Source: Diprion similis (lineage: Eukaryota; Arthropoda; Insecta; Hymenoptera; Diprionidae). Taken from it: DNA of 64,000 bases. The notes under the pieces were generated by a model, which saw only the letters and a list, made by a program, of their open reading frames with translations, did no database searches and was not told the origin of the DNA. Positions 28,905 to 42,573 of this stretch are shown in pieces; position 1 is the stretch's first letter; the number at the start of each line of letters is the position of its first letter. A program made the position numbers and the translations under genes. Location: NCBI RefSeq assembly GCF_021155765.1, contig NC_060114.1:17714501-17778500 (forward strand), in the 5' to 3' direction.

Positions 28905-31900
28905 CGACCCCCAGGAACTCAGAAAACACATCGGAAAGAGCGTAGGAGCAGCAGCAGAGAGATGACGATCAAAATTTTCAGTTTGTCGGCTGTAACTTTT
29001 GATGCGTTGCTCGCAGCGTATTGGGACTGCGCTCAATCGATTCCTCTCGCAAAATTACGTCGGAATAGTGCCTTGAAGAATTTATTGCAGCAATTTTCGG
29101 AATCGTCGAAATTTCCGCCAAAAATCCAAAGGGGTAAGCCTTACTTTTTCGGCCATTTTCGGAGCCGAAAATTTCTCGTCTTGGAATCGATTCGTATGAC
29201 CATCTCTAGAGTAATTCGACCCCGCGGAACTCAGAAAACACATCAAAAAGAGCGTAGGAGCAGCAGCAGAGAAATGACGATCGAAATTTTCAGTTTTTTG
29301 GCTGTAACTTTTGATGCGTTGCTCGCAGCGTATTGGGACTGCGCTCAATCGATTCCTCTCGCAAAATTACGTCGGAATGGTGCCTTCAAGAATTTATGCC
29401 AGCACTTTTCGGAATCGTCGAAATTTCCGCCAAAAATCCAAAGGGGTAAGCCTTACTTTTTCGGCCATTTTCGGAGCCGAAAATTTCTCGTCTTGAAATC
29501 GATTCGTATGACCATCTCTAGAGTAATTCGACCCCCAGGAACTCGGAAAACACATCAAAAAGAGCGTAGGAGCAGCAGCAGAGAAATGACGATCGAAATT
29601 TTCAGTTTTTTGGCTGTAACTTTTGATGCGTTGCTCGAAGCGTATTGGGACTGCGCTCAATCGATTCCTCTCGCGAAATTACGTCGGAATAGTGCCTTCA
29701 AGAATTTATGCCAGCACTTTTCGAAATCGTCGAAATTTTCGCCAAAAATCCAAAGGGGTAAGCCTTACCTTTTCGGCCATTTTCGGAGCCGAAAATTTCT
29801 CGTCTTGGAATCGATTCGTATGACCATCTCCAGAGTAATTCGACCCCCAGGAACTCAGAAAACACATGAAAAAGAGCGTAGGAGCAGCAGCAGAGAAATG
29901 ACGATCGAAATTTTCAGTTTTTTGGCTGTAACTTTTGATGCGTTGCTCGAAGCGTATTGGGACTGCGCTCAATCGATTCCTCTCGCGAAATTACGTCGGA
30001 ATAGTGCCTTAAAGAATTTATTGCAGCACTTTTCGGAATCGTCGAAATTTCCGCCAAAAATCCAAAGGGGTAAGCCTTACTTTTTCGGCCATTTTCGGAG
30101 CCGAAAATTTCTCGTCTTGGAATCGATTCGTATGACCATCTCTAGAGTAATTCGACCCCCAGGAACTCGGAAAACACATCAAAAAGAGCATAGGAGCAGC
30201 AGCAGAGAAATGACGATCGAAATTTTCAGTTTTTTGGCTGTAACTTTTGATGCGTTGCTCGAAGCGTATTGGGACTGCGCTCAATCGATTCCTCTCGCGA
30301 AATTACGTCGGAATAGTGCCTTAAAGAATTTATTGCAGCACTTTTCGGAATCGTCGAAATTTCCGCCAAGAATCCAAAGGGGTAAGCCTTACTTTTTCGG
30401 CCATTTTCGAAGCCGAAAATTTCTCGTCTTGGAATCGATTCGTATGACCATCTCTAGAGTAATTCGACCCCCAGGAACTCAGAAAACACATCAAAAAGAG
30501 CGTAGGAGCAGCAGCAGAGAAATGACGATCGAAATTTTCAGTTTTTTGGCTGTAACTTTTGATGCGTTGCTCGCAGCGTATTGGGACTGCGCTCAATCGA
30601 TTCCTCTCGCAAAATTACGTCGGAATAGTGCCTTAAAGAATTTATGCCAGCACTTTTCGAAATCGTCGAAATTTTCGCCAAAAATCCAAAGGGGTAAGCC
30701 TTACCTTTTCGGCCATTTTCGGAGCCGAAAATTTCTCGTCTTGGAATCGATTCGTATGACCATCTCCAGAGTAATTCGACCCCCAGGAACTCAGAAAACA
30801 CATGAAAAAGAGCGTAGGAGCAGCAGCAGAGAAATGACGATCGAAATTTTCAGTTTTTTGGCTGTAACTTTTGATGCGTTGCTCGCAGCGTATTGGGACT
30901 GCGCTCAATCGATTCCTCTCGCGAAATTACGTCGGAATTGTGCCTTAAAGAATTTATTGCAGCACTTTTCGGAATCGTCGAAATTTCCGCCAAAAATCCA
31001 AAGGGGTAAGCCTTACTTTTTCGGCCATTTTCGGAGCCGAAAATTTCTCGTCTTGGAATCGATTCGTATGACCATCTTTAGAGTAATTCGACCCCCAGGA
31101 ACTCGGAAAACACATCAAAAAGAGCGTAGGAGCAGCAGCAGAGAAATGACGATCGGAATTTTCAGTTTTTTGGCTGTAACTTTTGATGCGTTGCTCGAAG
31201 CGTATTGGGACTGCGCTCAATCGATTCCTCTCGCGAAATTACGTCGGAATAGTGCCTTAAAGAATTTATTGCAGCACTTTTCGGAATCGTCGAAATTTCC
31301 GCCAAAAATCCAAAGGGGTAAGCCTTACTTTTTCGGCCATTTTCGGAGCCGAAAATTTCTCGTCTTGGAATCGATTCGTATGACCATCTCTAGAGTAATT
31401 CGACCCCCAGGAACTCGGAAAACACATCAAAAAGAGCATAGGAGCAGCAGCAGAGAAATGACGATCGAAATTTTCAGTTTTTTGGCTGTAACTTTTGATG
31501 CGTTGCTCGAAGCGTATTGGGACTGCGCTCAATCGATTCCTCTCGCGATATTACGTCGGAATAGTGCCTTAAAGAATTTATTGCAGCACTTTTCGGAATC
31601 GTCGAAATTTCCGCCAAGAATCCAAAGGGGTAAGCCTTACTTTTTCGGCCATTTTCGGAGCCGAAAATTTCTCGTCTTGGAATCGATTCGTATGACCATC
31701 TCTAGAGTAATTCGACCCCCAGGAACTCCGAAAACACATCAAAAAGAGCGTAGGAGCAGCAGCAGAGAAATGACGATCGAAATTTTCAGTTTTTTGGCTG
31801 TAACTTTTGATGCGTTGCTCGCAGCGTATTGGGACTGCGCTCAATCGATTCCTCTCGCAAAATTACGTCGGAATAGTGCCTTAAAGAATTTATTGCAGCA

Positions 31901-34900
31901 CTTTTCGGAATCGTCGAAATTTCCGCCAAAAATCCAAAGGGGTAAGCCTTACTTTTTCGGCCATTTTCGGAGCCGAAAATTTCTCGTCTTGGAATCGATT
32001 CGTACGACCATCTCCAGAGTAATTCGACCCCAGGAACTCAGAAAACACATCAAAAAGAGCGTAGGAGCAGCAGCAGAGAAATGACGATCGAAATTTTCAG
32101 TTTTTTGGCTGTAACTTTTGATGCGTTGCTCGCAGCGTATTGGGACTGCGCTCAATCGATTCCTCTCGCAAAATTACGTCGGAATAGTGCCTTCAAGAAT
32201 TTATGCCAGCACTTTTCGGAATCGTCGAAATTTCCGCCAAAAATCCAAAGGGGTAAGCCTTACTTTTTCGGCCATTTTCGGAGCCGAAAATTTCTCGTCT
32301 TGAAATCGATTCGTATGACCATCTCTAGAGTAATTCGACCCCCAGGAACTCGGAAAACACATCAAAAAGAGCGTAGGAGCAGCAGCAGAGAAATGACGAT
32401 CGAAATTTTCAGTTTTTTGGCTGTAACTTTTGATGCGTTGCTCGAAGCGTATTGGGACTGCGCTCAATCGATTCCTCTCGCGAAATTACGTCGGAATAGT
32501 GCCTTCAAGAATTTATGCCAGCACTTTTCGAAATCGTCGAAATTTTCGCCAAAAATCCAAAGGGGTAAGCCTTACCTTTTCGGCCATTTTCGGAGCCGAA
32601 AATTTCTCGTCTTGGAATCGATTCGTATGACCATCTCCAGAGTAATTCGACCCCCAGGAACTCAGAAAACACATGAAAAAGAGCGTAGGAGCAGCAGCAG
32701 AGAAATGACGATCGAAATTTTCAGTTTTTTGGCTGTAACTTTTGATGCGTTGCTCGAAGCGTATTGGGACTGCGCTCAATCGATTCCTCTCGCGAAATTA
32801 CGTCGGAATAGTGCCTTAAAGAATTTATTGCAGCACTTTTCGGAATCGTCGAAATTTCCGCCAAAAATCCTAAGGGGTAAGCCTTACTTTTTCGGCCATT
32901 TTCGGAGCCGAAAATTTCTCGTCTTGGAATCGATTCGTATGACCATCTCTAGAGTAATTCGACCCCCAGGAACTCGGAAAACACATCAAAAAGAGCATAG
33001 GAGCAGCAGCAGAGAAATGACGATCGAAATTTTCAGTTTTTTGGCTGTAACTTTTGATGCGTTGCTCGAAGCGTATTGGGACTGCGCTCAATCGATTCCT
33101 CTCGCGAAATTACGTCGGAATAGTGCCTTAAAGAATTTATTGCAGCACTTTTCGGAATCGTCGAAATTTCCGCCAAGAATCCAAAGGGGTAAGCCTTACT
33201 TTTTCGGCCATTTTCGGAGCCGAAAATTTCTCGTCTTGGAATCGATTCGTACGACCATCTCTAGAGTAATTCGACCCCCAGGAACTCAGAAAACACATCA
33301 AAAAGAGCGTCGGAGCAGCAGCAGAGAAATGACGATCGAAATTTTCAGTTTTTTGGCTGTAACTTTTGATGCGTTGCTCGCAGCGTATTGGGACTGCGCT
33401 CAATCGATTCCTCTCGCAAAATTACGTCGGAATTGTGCCTTAAAGAATTTATTGCAGCACTTTTCGGAATCGTCGAAATTTCCGCCAAAAATTCAAAGGG
33501 GTAAGCCTTACTTTTTCGGCCATTTTCGGAGCCGAAAATTTCTCGTCTTGGAATCGATTCGTATGACCATCTCCAGAGTAATTCGACCCCCAGGAACTCA
33601 GAAAACACATCAAAAAGAGCGTAGGAGCAGCAGCAGAGAAATGACGATCGAAATTTTCAGTTTTTTGGCTGTAACTTTTGATGCGTTGCTCGCAGCGTAT
33701 TGGGACTGCGCTCAATCGATTCCTCTCGCAAAATTACGTCGGAATTGTGCCTTAAAGAATTTATTGCAGCACTTTTCGGAATCGTCGAAATTTCCGCCAA
33801 AAATCCAAAGGGGTAAGCCTTACTTTTTCGGCCATTTTCGGAGCCGAAAATTTCTCGTCTTGGAATCGATTCGTATGACCATCTTTAGAGTAATTCGACC
33901 CCCAGGAACTCGGAAAACACATCAAAAAAAGCGTAGGAGCAGCAGCAGAGAAATGACGATCGGAATTTTCAGTTTTTTGGCTGTAACTTTTGATGCGTTG
34001 CTCGCAGCGTATTGGGACTGCGCTTAATTGATTCCTCTCGCAAAATTACGTCGGAATAGTGCCTTGAAAAATTTATTGCAGCAATTTTCGGAATCGTCGA
34101 AATTTCCGCCAAAAATCCAAAGGGGTAAGCCTTACTTTTTCGGCCATTTTCGGAGCCGAAAATTTCTCGTCTTGGAATCGATTCGTATGACCATCTCTAG
34201 AGTAATTCGACCCCCAGGAACTCGGAAAACACATCAAAAAGAGCGTAGGAGCAGCAGCAGAGAAATGACGATCGAAATTTTCAGTTTTTTGGCTGTAACT
34301 TTTGATGCGTTGCTCGAAGCGTATTGGGACTGCGCTCAATCGATTCCTCTCGCGAAATTACGTCGGAATAGTGCCTTAAAGAATTTATTGCAGCACTTTT
34401 CGGAATCGTCGAAATTTCCGCCAAAAATCCAAAGGGGTAAGCCTTACTTTTTCGGCCATTTTCGGAGCCGAAAATTTCTCGTCTTGGAATCGATTCGTAT
34501 GACCATCTCTAGAGTAATTCGACCCCCAGGAACTCGGAAAACACATCAAAAAGAGCGTAGGAGCAGCAGCAGAGAAATGACGATCGAAATTTTCAGTTTT
34601 TTGGCTGTAACTTTTGATGCGTTGCTCGCAGCGTATTGGGACTGCGCTTAATTGATTCCTCTCGCAAAATTACGTCGGAATAGTGCCTTGAAAAATTTAT
34701 TGCAGCAATTTTCGGAATTGTCGAAATTTCCGCCAAAAATCCAAAGGGGTAAGCCTTACTTTTTCGGCCATTTTCGGAGCCGAAAATTTCTCGTCTTGGA
34801 ATCGATTCGTATGACCATCTCTAGAGTAATTCGACCCCCAGGAACTCGGAAAACACATCAAAAAGAGCGTAGAAGCAGCAGCAGAGAAATGACGATCGAA

Positions 34901-35087
34901 ATTTTCAGTTTTTTGGCTGTAACTTTTGATGCGTTGCTCGAAGCGTATTGGGACTGCGCTCAATCGATTCCTCTCGCAAAATTACGTCGAAATAGTGCCT
35001 TAAAGAATTTATTGCAGCACTTTTCGGAATCGTCGAAATTTCCGCCAAAAATCCAAAGGGGTAAGCCTTACTTTTTCGGCCATTTCC

Positions 35088-38000
35088 GGAGCCGAAAATT
35101 TCTCGTCTTGAAATCGATTCGTATGACCATCTCTAGAGTAATTCGACCCCCAGGAACTCGGAAAACACATCAAAAAGAGCGTAGGAGCAGCAGCAGAGAA
35201 ATGACGATCGAAATTTTCAGTTTTTTGGCTGTAACTTTTGATGCGTTGCTCGAAGCGTATTGGGACTGCGCTCAATCGATTCCTCTCGCGAAATTACGTC
35301 GGAATTGTGCCTTAAAGAATTTATTGCAGCACTTTTCGGAATCGTCGAAATTTCCGCCAAAAATCCAAAGGGGTAAGCCTTACTTTTTCGGCCATTTTCG
35401 GAGCCGAAAATTTCTCGTCTTGGAATCGATTCGTATGACCATCTCTAGAGTAATTCGACCCCCAGGAACTCGGAAAACACATCAAAAAGAGCGTAGGAGC
35501 AGCAGCAGAGAAATGACGATCGAAATTTTCAGTTTTTCGGCTGTAACTTTTGATGCGTTGCTCGAAGCGTATTGGGACTGCGCTCAATCGATTCCTCTCG
35601 CGAAATTACGTCGGAATAGTGCCTTAAAGAATTTATTGCAGCACTTTTCGGAATCGTCGAAATTTCCGCCAAAAATCCAAAGGGGTAAGCCTTACTTTTT
35701 CGGCCATTTTCGGAGCCGAAAATTTCTCGTCTTGGAATCGATTCGTATGACCATCTCTAGAGTAATTCGACCCCCAGGAACTCAGAAAACACATCAAAAA
35801 GAGCGTAGGAGCAGCAGCAGAGAAATGACGATCGAAATTTTCAGTTTTTTGGCTGTAACTTTTGATGCGTTGCTCGCAGCGTATTGGGACTGCGCTCAAT
35901 CGATTCCTCTCGCAAAATTACGTCGGAATAGTGCCTTGAAGAATTTATTGCAGCAATTTTCGGAATCGTCGAAATTTCCGCCAAAAATCCAAAGGGGTAA
36001 GCCTTACCTTTTCGGCCATTTTCGGAGCCGAAAATTTCTCGTCTTGGAATCGATTCGTACGACCATCTCCAGAGTAATTCGACCCCAGGAACTCAGAAAA
36101 CACATCAAAAAGAGCGTAGGAGCAGCAGCAGAGAAATGACGATCGAAATTTTCAGTTTTTTGGCTGTAACTTTTGATGCGTTGCTCGCAGCGTATTGGGA
36201 CTGCGCTCAATCGATTCCTCTCGCAAAATTACGTCGGAATAGTGCCTTCAAGAATTTATGCCAGCACTTTTCGGAATCGTCGAAATTTCCGCCAAAAATC
36301 CAAAGGGGTAAGCCTTACTTTTTCGGCCATTTCCGGAGCCGAAAATTTCTCGTCTTGAAATCGATTCGTATGACCATCTCTAGAGTAATTCGACCCCCAG
36401 GAACTCGGAAAACACATCAAAAAGAGCGTAGGAGCAGCAGCAGAGAAATGACGATCGAAATTTTCAGTTTTTTGGCTGTAACTTTTGATGCGTTGCTCGA
36501 AGCGTATTGGGACTGCGCTCAATCGATTCCTCTCGCGAAATTACGTCGGAATAGTGCCTTCAAGAATTTATGCCAGCACTTTTTGAAATCGTCGAAATTT
36601 TCGCCAAAAATCCAAAGGGGTAAGCCTTACCTTTTCGGCCATTTTCGGAGCCGAAAATTTCTCGTCTTGGAATCGATTCGTATGACCATCTCCAGAGTAA
36701 TTCGACCCCCAGGAACTCAGAAAACACATGAAAAAGAGCGTAGGAGCAGCAGCAGAGAAATGACGATCGAAATTTTCAGTTTTTTGGCTGTAACTTTTGA
36801 TGCGTTGCTCGAAGCGTATTGGGACTGCGCTCAATCGATTCCTCTCGCGAAATTACGTCGGAATAGTGCCTTAAAGAATTTATTGCAGCACTTTTCGGAA
36901 TCGTCGAAATTTCCGCCAAAAATCCAAAGGGGTAAGCCTTACTTTTTCGGCCATTTTCGGAGCCGAAAATTTCTCGTCTTGGAATCGATTCGTATGACCA
37001 TCTCTAGAGTAATTCGACCCCCAGGAACTCGGAAAACACATCAAAAAGAGCATAGGAGCAGCAGCAGAGAAATGACGATCGAAATTTTCAGTTTTTTGGC
37101 TGTAACTTTTGATGCGTTGCTCTAAGCGTATTGGGACTGCGCTCAATCGATTCCTCTCGCGAAATTACGTCGGAATAGTGCCTTAAAGAATTTATTGCAG
37201 CACTTTTCGGAATCGTCGAAATTTCCGCCAAGAATCCAAAGGGGTAAGCCTTACTTTTTCGGCCATTTTCGGAGCCGAAAATTTCTCGTCTTGGAATCGA
37301 TTCGTATGACCATCTCTAGAGTAATTCGACCCCCAGGAACTCAGAAAACACATCAAAAAGAGCGTAGGAGCAGCAGCAGAGAAATGACGATCGAAATTTT
37401 CAGTTTTTTGGCTGTAACTTTTGATGCGTTGCTCGCAGCGTATTGGGACTGCGCTCAATCGATTCCTCTCGCAAAATTACGTCGGAATTGTGCCTTAAAG
37501 AATTTATTGCAGCACTTTTCGGAATCGTCGAAATTTCCGCCAAAAATTCAAAGGGGTAAGCCTTACTTTTTCGGCCATTTTCGGAGCCGAAAATTTCTCG
37601 TCTTGGAATCGATTCGTATGACCATCTCCAGAGTAATTCGACCCCCAGGAACTCAGAAAACACATCAAAAAGAGCGTAGGAGCAGCAGCAGAGAAATGAC
37701 GATCGAAATTTTCAGTTTTTTGGCTGTAACTTTTGATGCGTTGCTCGCAGCGTATTGGGACTGCGCTCAATCGATTCCTCTCGCAAAATTACGTCGGAAT
37801 TGTGCCTTAAAGAATTTATTGCAGCACTTTTCGGAATCGTCGAAATTTCCGCCAAAAATCCAAAGGGGTAAGCCTTACTTTTTCGGCCATTTTCGGAGCC
37901 GAAAATTTCTCGTCTTGGAATCGATTCGTATGACCATCTTTAGAGTAATTCGACCCCCAGGAACTCGGAAAACACATCAAAAAGAGCGTAGGAGCAGCAG

Positions 38001-38701
38001 CAGAGAAATGACGATCGGAATTTTCAGTTTTTTGGCTGTAACTTTTGATGCGTTGCTCGAAGCGTATTGGGACTGCGCTCAATCGATTCCTCTCGCGAAA
38101 TTACGTCGGAATAGTGCCTTAAAGAATTTATTGCAGCACTTTTCGGAATCGTCGAAATTTCCGCCAAAAATCCAAAGGGGTAAGCCTTACTTTTTCGGCC
38201 ATTTTCGGAGCCGAAAATTTCTCGTCTTGGAATCGATTCGTATGACCATCTCTAGAGTAATTCGACCCCCAGGAACTCGGAAAACACATCAAAAAGAGCG
38301 TAGGAGCAGCAGCAGAGAAATGACGATCGAAATTTTTAGTTTTTTGGCTGTAACTTTTGATGCGTTGCTCGAAGCGTATTGGGACTGCGCTCAATCGATT
38401 CCTCTCGCGAAATTACGTCGGAATAGTGCCTTAAAGAATTTATTGCAGCACTTTTCGGAATCGTCGAAATTTCCGCCAAAAATCCAAAGGGGTAAGCCTT
38501 ACTTTTTCGGCCATTTTCGGAGCCGAAAATTTCTCGTCTTGGAATCGATTTGTATGACCATCTCTAGAGTAATTCGACCCCCAGGAACTCAGAAAACACA
38601 TGAAAAAGAGCGTAGGAGCAGCAGCAGAGAAATGACGATCGAAATTTTCAGTTTTTTGGCTGTAACTTTTGATGCGTTGCTCGCAGCGTATTGGGACTGC
38701 G
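35088..38701 (+). repeat. Higher-order block A of the satellite (source or copy of 42574-46187)
   Basis: Shares private variants with 42574-46187 at a constant offset of 7486 bp (24 periods minus 2): CATTTCCGG (35088), TTTTTCGGCTG (35535), the 1-bp deletion (36085), CTTTTTGAAATCG (36581), GCTCTAAGCG (37122), AAAATTCAAAGG (37544), CATCTTTAGAG (37937), CGATTTGTATG (38549) and GCTTAATTG (38701). I noticed one difference, near 38334. Correspondence fails at 34870 and at 39325. Confidence 0.85.
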
Positions 38702-41700
38702 CTTAATTGATTCCTCTCGCAAAATTACGTCGGAATAGTGCCTTGAAAAATTTATTGCAGCAATTTTCGGAATCGTCGAAATTTCCGCCAAAAATCCAAA
38801 GGGGTAAGCCTTACTTTTTCGGCCATTTTCGGAGCCGAAAATTTCTCGTCTTGGAATCGATTCGTATGACCATCTCTAGAGTAATTCGACCCCCAGGAAC
38901 TCGGAAAACACATCAAAAAGAGCGTAGGAGCAGCAGCAGAGAAATGACGATCGAAATTTTCAGTTTTTTGGCTGTAACTTTTGATGCGTTGCTCGAAGCG
39001 TATTGGGACTGCGCTCAATCGATTCCTCTCGCGAAATTACGTCGGAATAGTGCCTTAAAGAATTTATTGCAGCACTTTTCGGAATCGTCGAAATTTCCGC
39101 CAAAAATCCAAAGGGGTAAGCCTTACTTTTTCGGCCATTTTCGGAGCCGAAAATTTCTCGTCTTGGAATCGATTCGTATGACCATCTCTAGAGTAATTCG
39201 ACCCCCAGGAACTCGGAAAACACATCAAAAAGAGCGTAGGAGCAGCAGCAGAGAAATGACGATCGAAATTTTCAGTTTTTTGGCTGTAACTTTTGATGCG
39301 TTGCTCGCAGCGTATTGGGACTGCGCTTAATTGATTCCTCTCGCAAAATTACGTCGGAATAGTGCCTTGAAAAATTTATTGCAGCAATTTTCGGAATCGT
39401 CGAAATTTCCGCCAAAAATCCAAAGGGGTAAGCCTTACTTTTTCGGCCATTTTCGGAGCCGAAAATTTCTCGTCTTGGAATCGATTCGTATGACCATCTC
39501 TAGAGTAATTCGACCCCCAGGAACTCGGAAAACACATCAAAAAGAGCGTAGAAGCAGCAGCAGAGAAATGACGATCGAAATTTTCAGTTTTTTGGCTGTA
39601 ACTTTTGATGCGTTGCTCGAAGCGTATTGGGACTGCGCTCAATCGATTCCTCTCGCAAAATTACGTCGAAATAGTGCCTTAAAGAATTTATTCCAGCACT
39701 TTTCGGAATCGTCGAAATTTCCGCCAAAAATCCAAAGGGGTAAGCCTTACTTTTTCGGCCATTTTCGGAGCCGAAAATTTCTCGTCTTGGAATCGATTCG
39801 TATGACCATCTCTAGAGTAATTCGAGCCCCAGGAACTCAGAAAACACATCAAAAAGAGCGTAGGAGCAGCAGCAGAGAAATGACGATCGAAATTTTCAGT
39901 TTTTTGGCTGTAACTTTTGATGCGTTGCTCGCAGCGTATTGGAACTGCGCTCAATCGATTCCTCTCGCAAAATTACGTCGGAATAGTGCCTTGAAGAATT
40001 TATTGCAGCAATTTTCGGAATCGTCGAAATTTTCGCCAAAAATCCACAGGGGTAAGCCTTACCTTTCCGGCCATTTTCGGAGCCGATAATTTCTCGTCTT
40101 GGAATCGATTCGTATGACCATCTCTAGAGTAATTCGACCCCCAGGAACTCAGAAAACACATCAAAAAGAGCGTAGGAGCAGCAGCAGAGAAATGACGATC
40201 GAAATTTTCAGTTTTTTGGCTGTAACTTTTGATGCGTTGCTCGCAGCGTATTGGGACTGCGCTCAATTGATTCCTCTCGCAAAATTACGTCGGAATAGTG
40301 CCTTCAAGAATTTATTGCAGCAATTTTCGGAATCGTCGAAATTTCCGCCAAAAATCCAAAGGGGTAAGCCTTACCTTTTCGGCCATTTTCGGAGCCGAAA
40401 ATTTCTCGTCTTGGAATCGATTCGTATGACCATCTCCAGAGTAATTCGACCCCCAGGAACTCAGAAAACACATGAAAAAGAGCGTAGGAGCAGCAGCAGA
40501 GAAATGACGATCGAAATTTTCAGTTTTTTGGCTGTAACTTTTGATGCGTTGCTCGAAGCGTATTGGGACTGCGCTCAATCGATTCCTCTCGCGAAATTAC
40601 GTCGGAATAGTGCCTTAAAGAATTTATTGCAGCACTTTTCGGAATCGTCGAAATTTCCGCCAAAAATCCAAAGGGGTAAGCCTTACTTTTTCGGCCATTT
40701 TCGGAGCCGAAAATTTCTCGTCTTGGAATCGATTCGTATGACCATCTCTAGAGTAATTCGACCCCCAGGAACTCGGAAAACACATCAAAAAGAGCGTAGG
40801 AGCAGCAGCAGAGAAATGACGATCGAAATTTTCAGTTTTTTGGCTGTAACTTTTGATGCGTTGCTCGCAGCGTATTGGGACTGCGCTTAATTGATTCCTC
40901 TCGCAAAATTACGTCGGAATAGTGCCTTGAAAAATTTATTGCAGCAATTTTCGGAATCGTCGAAATTTCCGCCAAAAATCCAAAGGGGTAAGCCTTACTT
41001 TTTCGGCCATTTTCGGAGCCGAAAATTTCTCGTCTTGGAATCGATTCGTATGACCATCTCTAGAGTAATTCGACCCCCAGGAACTCGGAAAACACATCAA
41101 AAAGAGCGTAGAAGCAGCAGCAGAGAAATGACGATCGAAATTTTCAGTTTTTTGGCTGTAACTTTTGATGCGTTGCTCGAAGCGTATTGGGACTGCGCTC
41201 AATCGATTCCTCTCGCAAAATTACGTCGAAATAGTGCCTTAAAGACTTTATTCCAGCACTTTTCGGAATCGTCGAAATTTCCGCCAAAAATCCAAAGGGG
41301 TAAGCCTTACTTTTTCGGCCATTTTCGGAGCCGAAAATTTCTCGTCTTGGAATCGATTCGTATGACCATCTCTAGAGTAATTCGAGCCCCAGGAACTCAG
41401 AAAACACATCAAAAAGAGCGTAGGAGCAGCAGCAGAGAAATGACGATCGAAATTTTCAGTTTTTTGGCTGTAACTTTTGATGCGTTGCTCGCAGCGTATT
41501 GGGACTGCGCTCAATCGATTCCTCTCGCAAAATTACGTCGGAATTGTGCCTTAAAGAATTTATTGCAGCACTTTTCGGAATCGTCGAAATTTCCGCCAAA
41601 AATCCAAAGGGGTAAGCCTTACTTTTTCGGCCATTTTCGGAGCCGAAAATTTCTCGTCTTGGAATCGATTCGTATGACCATCTCTAGAGTAATTCGACCC

Positions 41701-42573
41701 CCAGGAACTCGGAAAACACATCAAAAAGAGCGTAGGAGCAGCAGCAGAGAAATGACGATCGAAATTTTCAGTTTTTCGGCTGTAACTTTTGATGCGTTGC
41801 TCGAAGCGTATTGGGACTGCGCTCAATCGATTCCTCTCGCGAAATTACGTCGGAATAGTGCCTTAAAGAATTTATTGCAGCACTTTTCGGAATCGTCGAA
41901 ATTTCCGCCAAAAATCCAAAGGGGTAAGCCTTACTTTTTCGGCCATTTTCGGAGCCGAAAATTTCTCGTCTTGGAATCGATTCGTATGACCATCTCTAGA
42001 GTAATTCGACCCCCAGGAACTCAGAAAACACATCAAAAAGAGCGTAGGAGCAGCAGCAGAGAAATGACGATCGAAATTTTCAGTTTTTTGGCTGTAACTT
42101 TTGATGCGTTGCTCGCAGCGTATTGGGACTGCGCTCAATCGATTCCTCTCGCAAAATTACGTCGGAATAGTGCCTTGAAGAATTTATTGCAGCAATTTTC
42201 GGAATCGTCGAAATTTCCGCCAAAAATCCAAAGGGGTAAGCCTTACCTTTTCGGCCATTTTCGGAGCCGAAAATTTCTCGTCTTGGAATCGATTCGTACG
42301 ACCATCTCCAGAGTAATTCGACCCCAGGAACTCAGAAAACACATCAAAAAGAGCGTAGGAGCAGCAGCAGAGAAATGACGATCGAAATTTTCAGTTTTTT
42401 GGCTGTAACTTTTGATGCGTTGCTCGCAGCGTATTGGGACTGCGCTCAATCGATTCCTCTCGCAAAATTACGTCGGAATAGTGCCTTCAAGAATTTATGC
42501 CAGCACTTTTCGGAATCGTCGAAATTTCCGCCAAAAATCCAAAGGGGTAAGCCTTACTTTTTCGGCCATTTCC

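Noticed and set aside
28884..32084. 1066-codon open frame as a real repeat protein
   Set aside because: It is exactly periodic at 104 codons, lies inside satellite DNA, and sibling copies carry stops and frameshifts. No splice or promoter context supports it.
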